In this document: positions 1 through 4,443 of the stretch, in pieces | How the letters are laid out: every line of letters begins with the position of its first letter | Position numbering within the stretch: position 1 is the stretch's first letter | Source of the DNA: JAOSJT01 sp035914695 | GTDB taxonomy: Bacteria > Bacteroidota > Ignavibacteria > SZUA-365 | Length of the DNA stretch: 5,308 bases | Reading direction: 5' to 3' | Assembly: GCA_035914695.1 (NCBI GenBank) | Contig: JAMIQH010000181.1 | Location: 1-5,308 of the forward strand | Position numbers and translations under genes: made by a program | Notes under the pieces: model-generated | The model's database searches: none | Seen by the model: only the letters and a program-made list of their open reading frames with translations | What the model was told of the DNA's origin: nothing

Positions 1-555
1 ACGGACATACCTTTGCTTTTCAGTGCCGGCGTCGCGTTGGACGACCGCCGCGCCACGGCAGGACGGCTGTACGTCGAATACATTTCCAGCAGCAGTTGGG
101 GCAGCTATTCCCCGCTGCCCGATCCCGTGCGGCAGCAGTGGAGTCTCCGTTACGGATCGCAGGTACGGATTTTCGGGGTACACGCGGACATTCAGCACCG
201 CTTCACCGAGCGCACGAGCGCCCAGGCGTCGCTGTTATTGCGGAGTTCGCACGACGAGGAATTGGACAACGCCATCCCCTATCTCCCCTCGATGGAGTTG
301 CGCGCGATGGTGACGCACAAGCTCCCCTTTGATCTGGAAGTGCAGGCCAACGCGCAACTGACCGGCGAACAGGAGGCCGGTGGCGGTACCATCCCCGCGT
401 GGATGTTGCTTGGCGCGGAGATACGCTGGCGGCCCTGGACGCATGCCGGTTTGTTCCTGCTCTTCACCAACGCCCTCGACCAACGCTATCAGCGCTGGAA
501 GGGCTATCACGAGCGCCCCTTCTTCATGATGGGCGGCGTGGAAATGGGATTCTGA
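1..555 (+). CDS. TonB-dependent outer-membrane receptor, C-terminal part (5' end outside window)
   Basis: The reading frame is open from base 1, so the gene starts upstream; 184 residues are visible. Alternating hydrophobic/polar strands separated by polar turns (for example RLYVEYISSSSW, MELRAMVTHKL, LEVQANAQL, GAEIRWRPW) are typical of an outer-membrane beta-barrel. The last 45 residues contain FTNALDQRYQRWKGYHERP, matching the family pattern N-l-x-x-x-x-Y ... G-Y-x-x-P before the final strand, and the protein ends in a terminal Phe (VEMGF), the usual C-terminal signal for barrel assembly. Such receptors import a scarce ligand (iron chelate, vitamin, glycan and others) using energy passed on by TonB. 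The ligand cannot be told because plug and most of the barrel are missing. It lies 1 nt upstream of the next gene and in the same direction as exbB-exbD-tonB, so it is the likely client of that system. A TonB-independent barrel is a less likely alternative. Confidence 0.8.
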   Translation, partial: TDIPLLFSAGVALDDRRATAGRLYVEYISSSSWGSYSPLPDPVRQQWSLRYGSQVRIFGVHADIQHRFTERTSAQASLLLRSSHDEELDNAIPYLPSMELRAMVTHKLPFDLEVQANAQLTGEQEAGGGTIPAWMLLGAEIRWRPWTHAGLFLLFTNALDQRYQRWKGYHERPFFMMGGVEMGF

Positions 556-556
556 C

Positions 557-790
557 ATGGCGCGCTCGACGGATATCCTGCATCGACTCGAAGGGCGTCT
601 TCCGCTCGAATACGAGGAATTGCTGCGCTTGTACGAAACCACTGTGCAGATCGTGGAGAGTGAACTCGTGGATGGCCGTCCGGTGGAGTTGTTCACCTTC
701 GGCATACTTCGGCGTGAGGCCGGAGAAACCACCTTCACACCGCATTCCTCATTACGCACAGGTACACAGGACCCCGGCGATGACACGTGA
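557..790 (+). CDS. small HU-like (HU/IHF-fold) protein
   Basis: 77 residues, starting 1 nt after the receptor stop and overlapping the next gene by 11 nt, so the frame is fixed by both neighbours. Two helical stretches (about residues 4-35) lead to the segment DGRPVELFTFGILRRE (about 39-54), which resembles the HU/IHF pattern G-x-x-V-x-L-x-G/F-F-G-x-F at the base of the DNA-binding arm. A following strand-like piece (TTFTPHSSLR) would be the start of the arm, but the usual RxGRNPxTG arm-tip sequence is absent and the protein is shorter than the roughly 90 residues of standard HU. It may therefore be a divergent HU-fold protein that dimerises, perhaps with the HU-like domain encoded just downstream, without classic DNA bending. 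The HU assignment is by pattern recognition only; that the gene is real is better supported, by its tight packing. Confidence 0.6.
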   Translation: MARSTDILHRLEGRLPLEYEELLRLYETTVQIVESELVDGRPVELFTFGILRREAGETTFTPHSSLRTGTQDPGDDT

Positions 791-1772
791 CGAACTGGTT
801 CTTGCCCTCGCCTGGCGCGCCGGCATCGCGGATCACAGCGCGCGGGTGTTTCTGCACGCGTTTTTCGACACGGCGAAGCAGGCGCTGCGCAGCGGTGAGA
901 CACTCGACCTCTCCGGACTCGGGCAATGGAGCGTGGGTGTGGACAATGGCGACGTGCTTTTTCACCCCATCGCTCATGCAGCGCGACCCGTTGCGCCCCG
1001 ACATGAAGACGCGCAACCACAAGCACGCGAGCGCGTGATTAAACGCTACGCCATCCCCGTTGCAGCGCTCGACGGCGTGCTGCCCCGTTCGGTCGGGCAG
1101 CCGGTGAATGTATCCTCGCTGTTCGAGGAACTCGGCATCGACACGCGTCGGCTGCGTCCCACCACAGTCGACATGCCGCCACACGATGCACCGCTCGACG
1201 AAGACATCGAGGCGGGTGTCATGGACTTCGAACTTGATGGCGACGATGCCATGTTCGAGAACGAGGTGACGTCCGACCTGGCCGCGGAACGCCTCGGCGC
1301 GGCCCCAAGTGTACAACGGATCGAGGAGTATGATATTCCGCTCCCGACGGCCGTGACCCGCGACGAGGCCGTTTCGCCGGAGCATGAATACAACGTCGAG
1401 GAAGCGCTGGAAGATGTGCGGGTTACCCCTCCACTGGAAGAACGCGGAGCACGGTGGGATGGAGAGGCGGCGACTGGCGACGCCATGCTCGCGCCTCCGC
1501 TGGACGCGGCGCGGGATGTTGCGCAGGCGTATCAGGACGACGAGGAATTCCACCGTCATCGAGAGCAATTGTACAATCCTCCCGCCGAGCGCAAAGGGGG
1601 GAAAATGATGATCTACGCCGCGGTGGCATTGACACTCATCGTGCTGGCGATTATCGTGTATCTTTTAACCGAGGAAAGCAACACGCACACATTGCCCGGC
1701 GTGGACACCTCGACTCTTTTCCTCCAAACCACGGTTCCCGACATCGCGTCGGCGACCCGCAATCGTTCATGA
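780..1772 (+). CDS. HU-like domain protein with acidic linker and C-terminal membrane anchor
   Basis: 330 residues from ATG 780, which has AGGA at 768-771 eight bases upstream; the frame stays open further 5' but that part is antiparallel in style to nothing and overlaps real genes. Residues 1-64 look like an HU/IHF-type domain: helical MTRDELVLALAWRAGI..., then SGETLDLSGLGQWSV, matching L-x-x-G-E-x-x-x-L-x-G-x-G, then a strand ending LFHP. Residues about 100-265 are low-complexity and rich in Asp/Glu, with two related patches, IKRYAIPV (87-94) and IEEYDIPL (181-188). A single hydrophobic helix lies at about 276-297, preceded by ERKGGK, which by the positive-inside rule puts the HU domain in the cytoplasm and the last 32 residues in the periplasm. 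Membrane-anchored HU-fold proteins are known in Bacteroidota-type genomes, often ending in a SPOR domain; none is seen here. Role unknown: it could tether DNA or a partner to the envelope, or regulate the operon. Confidence 0.72.
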   Translation: MTRDELVLALAWRAGIADHSARVFLHAFFDTAKQALRSGETLDLSGLGQWSVGVDNGDVLFHPIAHAARPVAPRHEDAQPQARERVIKRYAIPVAALDGVLPRSVGQPVNVSSLFEELGIDTRRLRPTTVDMPPHDAPLDEDIEAGVMDFELDGDDAMFENEVTSDLAAERLGAAPSVQRIEEYDIPLPTAVTRDEAVSPEHEYNVEEALEDVRVTPPLEERGARWDGEAATGDAMLAPPLDAARDVAQAYQDDEEFHRHREQLYNPPAERKGGKMMIYAAVALTLIVLAIIVYLLTEESNTHTLPGVDTSTLFLQTTVPDIASATRNRS

Positions 1773-1791
1773 TACAGCACACAGGACAACC

Positions 1792-2487
1792 ATGGACAAC
1801 GCAATGACAGTGTTCGATCTCTTCCTCAAAGGCGGCATCATCATGTGGTTCATTCTGGCCTCATCGTTGCTTGCCACCTACATCATCGTGCAGAAGTTGA
1901 TCACACTATCGAAGGTCAAGGGCGACGGCGGGAAATTCATTCTGCAAATCCGCGCCGTGCTGAGCAAAGGCGACACCGCCTCGGCGTTGTCGCTGTGTTC
2001 GGAGGCGAGCACGCCGCTTTCTTCCATCCTCCGCGCCGGTTTGCTGAAAATGAAAGGGTCGCATCAGGATGTGAAGGACGCAGTGGAGAGCGCGGCGCGC
2101 ATGGAAGTGTACAAGCTCGAGCGCGGACTCGGACTGCTCGCGTCCATCGCCGGCATCGCGCCGCTGTTGGGTTTTCTCGGCACGGTGACCGGCATGATCT
2201 CCGCCTTCCGCGTGATCGAGGTGAATGAAGGAGTGGTCAATCCGCAAATCCTCGCCAGTGGCATCTGGGAAGCGCTGCTGACCACGGCGTTCGGACTCAT
2301 CGTGGGCATTCCCGCGTACTTCATGTACAATTACCTGCTCAACCGCGTGACGCGATTCGTGTTCGAGACCGAAACGAGTTGCAACGATTTTCTCGATATC
2401 GCGCAGGGCGAGCAGCGCAAGGCGCTCATCGCCGCCAAGCGTGCGCAGATGGCGCGCGAAGCGCAGGCACAGGGACGCGCGCAATGA
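1792..2487 (+). CDS. exbB: ExbB/TolQ/MotA-family proton channel subunit
   Basis: 231 residues, the usual ExbB length. It forms the pentameric inner-membrane proton channel that, with ExbD, energises TonB. Three membrane helices are visible: about 13-35 (GIIMWFILASSLLATY), 113-138 (GLLASIAGIAPLLGFLGTVTG) and 158-183 (GIWEALLTTAFGLIVGIPA). The hallmark residues are present: GTVxGM with Thr131 in helix 2, and IWEALLTTA with Glu160 and Thr165 in helix 3, matching the E. coli ExbB positions T148, E176 and T181. The long segment between helices 1 and 2 is the cytoplasmic domain. The C-terminus (about 205-231) is Ala/Gln/Arg-rich and probably a cytoplasmic helix. ATG 1792 is preferred because AGGA at 1783-1786 sits five bases upstream; ATG 1804 is an alternative. 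It begins 19 nt after the membrane-anchored HU-like gene and overlaps exbD by 4 nt. TolQ is possible by sequence alone; the adjacent receptor and tonB favour ExbB. Confidence 0.93.
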   Translation: MDNAMTVFDLFLKGGIIMWFILASSLLATYIIVQKLITLSKVKGDGGKFILQIRAVLSKGDTASALSLCSEASTPLSSILRAGLLKMKGSHQDVKDAVESAARMEVYKLERGLGLLASIAGIAPLLGFLGTVTGMISAFRVIEVNEGVVNPQILASGIWEALLTTAFGLIVGIPAYFMYNYLLNRVTRFVFETETSCNDFLDIAQGEQRKALIAAKRAQMAREAQAQGRAQ

Positions 2488-2912
2488 AAATCGAACTCAG
2501 CACCACCAATAAACCGCTGTCAGTGTTCAGCTATTCGTCGCTGACCGACATCGTGCTACTGCTGCTCATCTTTTTCCTTCTCACCTCTTCCTTCATCATC
2601 ACCGAAGGCATCAAGGTGACCCTGCCGCAGGCGCGCAACACCACGGCGCTGGAGCAGGAGCAGATCGTGGTGTCGCTACTCAACGACGGGCGCATGTTCA
2701 TCAACAACGCCGAAGTGCGGCGCGAGGATTTCGCCGCCGCGTTGCGCGGCGTGCTCACCACGCCGGACAAACAGGTGGTGATGTTGTCCAGCGATCACGA
2801 TGTGCCGCTCGAGCAGGCCGTGTTCGTGATGGACGAGGCGAAGGGACTCGGAGCGACGCGCTTCTTCGTATCCACCAAACCGCGAGACGACCATGGCGGC
2901 GAACAGCGTTGA
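2484..2912 (+). CDS. exbD: ExbD/TolR-family motor subunit
   Basis: 142 residues, the normal ExbD size. The start overlaps the exbB stop in an ATGA junction, with AGGGA at 2471-2475 as ribosome binding site; the frame is open further upstream but only inside exbB. A short cytoplasmic N-terminus (1-19) is followed by one membrane helix (about 20-39, TDIVLLLLIFFLLTSSFII) that carries Asp22, the equivalent of the essential proton-carrying Asp25 of E. coli ExbD. The remaining roughly 100 residues form the periplasmic domain, including the family-typical pieces VTLPQA, VVSLLNDGRMFINN, and D-x-x-V-P-L-E-Q-A-V near the end. Two ExbD helices inside the ExbB pentamer are thought to couple proton flow to movement of TonB. 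It overlaps tonB by 20 nt. TolR is the alternative name if the system were Tol-type. Confidence 0.93.
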   Translation: MKIELSTTNKPLSVFSYSSLTDIVLLLLIFFLLTSSFIITEGIKVTLPQARNTTALEQEQIVVSLLNDGRMFINNAEVRREDFAAALRGVLTTPDKQVVMLSSDHDVPLEQAVFVMDEAKGLGATRFFVSTKPRDDHGGEQR

Positions 2913-3747
2913 CGCAAAAAGCTGGGGCATCTCCATCGGGCTGCACGCGCTGCTGTTGCTGATCATGTTTTTCTGGGCGGCGTTTCCTTCCATTCGTCCG
3001 ATGGTGCGGGAAATCGAGTTGACGGTGCTGGATCTTCCACCAGCCACCGACGCAACGCCCGAGCGCTTCGCATCGCGCGTGCGTGTACAACCGACGCCAA
3101 CACCACGCCTCACATCCACGCCGCGGCAAGCGCCGCAGGCACGCATGCAGCAACCCGCCGCCCGTCAGGCACCTGCGCGCGAGACGGTGGCCCGCGAGTC
3201 AGGCCGCGTGCAAAGCGCACCCTCCACGCCTGTGCAACCCCGCGAATTGCGCGGAGGAGCCGAGCCGGTGGACTTCATGGATCATGGCGGCGGCAAACAG
3301 GAACGCAGTGCGGCCCCCATCACCGGTGGCACGACGAGGCGTGAATCACGCGAGCAGGGTCTTGCAACATCGACGCAGTCTTCAGACAATGTGGCCGGTG
3401 CCGGCAGCGGCGAGGGTCGTGCCATCACCTCCGATCCCGGCACGCTCAGCGCCACACCGCGTTCATCGACCAATATTCAGTGGGATGGCGGCGTATCGCG
3501 CACTCGTATCGCCGGAAACCTGCCCGGCTTTCCGGCCGGCGCCACGCGCGACGCGCAGGTGGCGGTGCGTTTCCGTGTGCGCCCCGATGGCAGCATGTAC
3601 GGCATGACTGTGATTCAGAAAGGCGAGCCACTGTACGAGCGCGCCGCGCTGAACGCCATGCGCGGGTGGAAATTCAACGCGCTGCCGACGAATGTGGAAC
3701 AGGCGGATCAAGTGGGCACGGCGACGTTTCATTTCAAACTGAAATAG
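2893..3747 (+). CDS. tonB: TonB energy-transducing protein
   Basis: 284 residues. The start lies 20 nt inside exbD and has no strong ribosome binding site, which suggests translational coupling. The N-terminal helix (about 10-30, SWGISIGLHALLLLIMFFW) contains S14-x-x-x-H18, the SxxxH motif by which TonB and TolA contact ExbB/ExbD or TolQ/TolR. Residues about 50-200 form a long periplasmic linker rich in Pro, Gln, Arg, Thr and Gly (for example PTPTPRLTSTPRQAPQ) with little regular structure. The C-terminal domain (about 205-284) fits the TonB_C fold: LPGFPAG in place of the usual YP motif, then VAVRFRVRPDGSMYGMTVIQKGEP, LYERAALNAMRGWKF and a last strand TATFHFKLK. This domain binds the TonB box of outer-membrane receptors. 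TolA is the main alternative, but a receptor gene in the same operon favours TonB. The linker is Arg-rich rather than the Pro-Lys/Pro-Glu type of enteric TonB. Confidence 0.9.
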   Translation: MAANSVDAKSWGISIGLHALLLLIMFFWAAFPSIRPMVREIELTVLDLPPATDATPERFASRVRVQPTPTPRLTSTPRQAPQARMQQPAARQAPARETVARESGRVQSAPSTPVQPRELRGGAEPVDFMDHGGGKQERSAAPITGGTTRRESREQGLATSTQSSDNVAGAGSGEGRAITSDPGTLSATPRSSTNIQWDGGVSRTRIAGNLPGFPAGATRDAQVAVRFRVRPDGSMYGMTVIQKGEPLYERAALNAMRGWKFNALPTNVEQADQVGTATFHFKLK

Positions 3748-3750
3748 CGT

Positions 3751-3764
3751 TTCGACTCCGCGCC
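3751..3764 (+). repeat. 5' half copy of the TTCGACTCC palindromic element
   Basis: TTCGACTCCGCGCC begins 3 nt after the tonB stop and matches the left end of the complete copies at 3772, 4041 and 4132. No pairing right arm follows before the next complete copy starts 21 nt on, so it appears to be a truncated remnant or the target of a later insertion. Confidence 0.65.
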
Positions 3765-3771
3765 GGAACCC

Positions 3772-3845
3772 TTCGACTCCGGGCCTGAGCCAGATTCTCG
3801 GAACGACGCATGAATTTTCTCGCAGGCCCGTCGCTGCACATGACA
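3772..3845 (+). repeat. palindromic element copy A
   Basis: Left end TTCGACTC, stem arm CGGGCCTG (3780-3787), a 35-nt loop, pairing arm CAGGCCCG (3823-3830), then right end TCGCTGCACATGACA. The stem is eight perfect base pairs. The right end shares CTGCACATGACA exactly with the minimal copy at 3996-4007. Confidence 0.8.
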
Positions 3846-3872
3846 TGGTCTCCGACGCGTCGCCCACTTTTC

Positions 3873-3942
3873 GTCAGGTTGAGCGACGCACCGCGGTATG
3901 ATCGTTCACAGCGCCGCGATTATTGGTCGGTGCGGAGTCGAA
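3873..3942 (-). repeat. palindromic element copy B (inverted)
   Basis: Read on the minus strand this has left end TTCGACTC, stem arm CGCACCG (3928-3934 on plus as CGGTGCG), a 34-nt loop, pairing arm CGGTGCG (3887-3893 on plus as CGCACCG), and right end TCGCTCAACCTGAC. Seven perfect base pairs. It is the only copy in this orientation, and lies head-on to copy A. Confidence 0.78.
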
Positions 3943-3990
3943 ACCTCATTGTACGATCTGTGTCGATGGAATCGGAAACGTGCGCGATAC

Positions 3991-4007
3991 TTCGACTGCA
4001 CATGACA
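3991..4007 (+). repeat. minimal copy of the palindromic element (ends joined, stem-loop absent)
   Basis: TTCGACTGCACATGACA joins the left end TTCGACT directly to a right end identical over 12 nt (CTGCACATGACA) with that of copy A at 3834-3845. The whole stem-loop is missing, as expected for a deletion product or an ancestral short form. Confidence 0.6.
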
Positions 4008-4040
4008 AGCTACGCGACCTACCAAGAATGGAGCAGGCAC

Positions 4041-4116
4041 TTCGAGTCCGCGCCTGGACGATGATTTTCAAACGACACGCCATTCAGCCCGCAGGCGCGT
4101 CCCTCAGTTCTGGGAC
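4041..4116 (+). repeat. palindromic element copy C
   Basis: Left end TTCGAGTC (one change from the other copies), stem arm CGCGCCTG (4049-4056), a 35-nt loop, pairing arm CAGGCGCG (4092-4099), then right end TCCCTCAGTTCTGGGAC. Eight perfect base pairs. The right end runs on into the 25-nt side element at 4103-4127. Confidence 0.8.
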
Positions 4117-4127
4117 TCGCCGTGGCG
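4103..4127 (+). repeat. 25-nt side element, copy 1
   Basis: CTCAGTTCTGGGACTCGCC followed by GTGGCG matches 4250-4274 at 21 of 25 positions. It contains the inverted repeat TCGCC-GT-GGCGA (4117-4128). Confidence 0.65.
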
Positions 4128-4131
4128 ACAC

Positions 4132-4200
4132 TTCGACTCCGCGCCGTACAATACTTGTACCATTATGGACATACGTGCTCGGCGCTGCGCTCAGTGTGAC
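4132..4200 (+). repeat. palindromic element copy D
   Basis: Left end TTCGACTC, stem arm GCGCCG (4141-4146), a 33-nt loop, pairing arm CGGCGC (4180-4185), and right end TGCGCTCAGTGTGAC. The stem is six base pairs. Inside the element, GTACAA (4146-4151) and TTGTAC (4155-4160) form a second perfect inverted repeat around TAC, which would compete with the outer stem at one base. Confidence 0.78.
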
Positions 4201-4224
4201 GAGGCTTTGTCATGTAAGAAGCAA

Positions 4225-4242
4225 ACCGGCGTATTCGCTGGT
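4225..4242 (+). repeat. short stem-loop
   Basis: ACCGGCG (4225-4231), loop TATT, CGCTGGT (4236-4242): seven pairs in RNA including one G·U. It stands eight bases upstream of side-element copy 2 and is not followed by a T-run, so it is not a standard terminator. Confidence 0.4.
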
Positions 4243-4249
4243 GAACAGA

Positions 4250-4274
4250 CTCAGTTCTCGGACCCGCCACGGCG
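4250..4274 (+). repeat. 25-nt side element, copy 2
   Basis: CTCAGTTCTCGGACCCGCC followed by ACGGCG matches copy 1 at 21 of 25 positions. Its inverted repeat is CCGCC-AC-GGCGG (4264-4275): the outer T-A pair of copy 1 is replaced by C-G, so symmetry is kept. No complete palindromic element precedes it, only a small hairpin. Confidence 0.65.
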
Positions 4275-4298
4275 GAGGAGCACAGGGCACGGCACCAC

Positions 4299-4367
4299 TT
4301 CCCTCTTTACTCTTCACTCGTTACTCCGAACCACTCCCCTTTTCGCCCATCCTCTCCCAGCCGCTCG
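4299..4367 (+). repeat. pyrimidine-rich tract with 7-bp tandem repeat
   Basis: About 80 percent of the 69 plus-strand bases are C or T, unlike the surrounding sequence. Within it TTTACTC, TTCACTC and GTTACTC (4306-4326) form three adjacent 7-mers with consensus NTYACTC. It lies 77 bases upstream of the next start codon and would give an unstructured leader if transcribed. Confidence 0.5.
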
Positions 4368-4432
4368 AAATATCAGACGCGAATAGCATATATTTCCATG
4401 TCGTTTGGCATCGACCACCACCTTTGAAGCAC

Positions 4433-4437
4433 AGGGA
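4433..4437 (+). promoter_or_regulatory. Shine-Dalgarno site deciding the start at 4444
   Basis: AGGGA six bases before ATG 4444. It is the best ribosome binding site near this start and coincides with the beginning of a hydrophobic N-terminal helix. Confidence 0.6.
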
Positions 4438-4443
4438 TTCGGC

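Larger units (their letters stand above)
3748..4443. other. long intergenic spacer filled with hairpin repeats
   Basis: About 700 bases between tonB and the next gene. Open frames exist on both strands but run straight through the repeats and show no recognisable protein features, so no gene is called. The region holds three forward and one inverted copy of a roughly 70-nt palindromic element, a 5' half copy, a minimal copy, a duplicated 25-nt side element, a G·U-containing hairpin (4225-4242) and a pyrimidine-rich tract (4299-4367). No clear rho-independent terminator with a T-run follows tonB; the first hairpin elements may serve as 3' end structures of the operon transcript. A promoter for the downstream gene should lie in the last 100 bases, but no convincing -35/-10 or Bacteroidota-type pair is visible. 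Confidence 0.75.

Noticed and set aside
399..779. Upstream extension of the membrane-anchored HU-like protein in the same frame
   Set aside because: The extension overlaps the receptor and the small HU-like gene completely and has no protein-like pattern; ATG 780 has a good ribosome binding site and starts a typical HU-like N-terminus.
235..1568. Long minus-strand open frames opposite the HU-like genes (235-1026, 735-1568, 1046-1486)
   Set aside because: Antisense shadows of GC-rich coding sequence; they are His/Arg- or Ser-rich, lack domains, and the plus-strand genes are well supported by packing and motifs.
3751..4275. CRISPR array
   Set aside because: Repeats are few, of different orientation and unequal spacing (21 to over 100 nt), and are palindromic elements with internal loops rather than identical direct repeats with uniform spacers.
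4404..4427. Bacteroidota-type promoter (TTG ... TAnnTTTG) before the 4444 gene
   Set aside because: CACCTTTG at 4420-4427 matches only partly and the upstream TTG is 12 nt away instead of about 20, so the match is not convincing.
3748..4443. Insertion sequence or MITE with a transposase
   Set aside because: No transposase fragment and no target-site duplications could be seen; the elements may be mobilised in trans, but that is not shown by this sequence.
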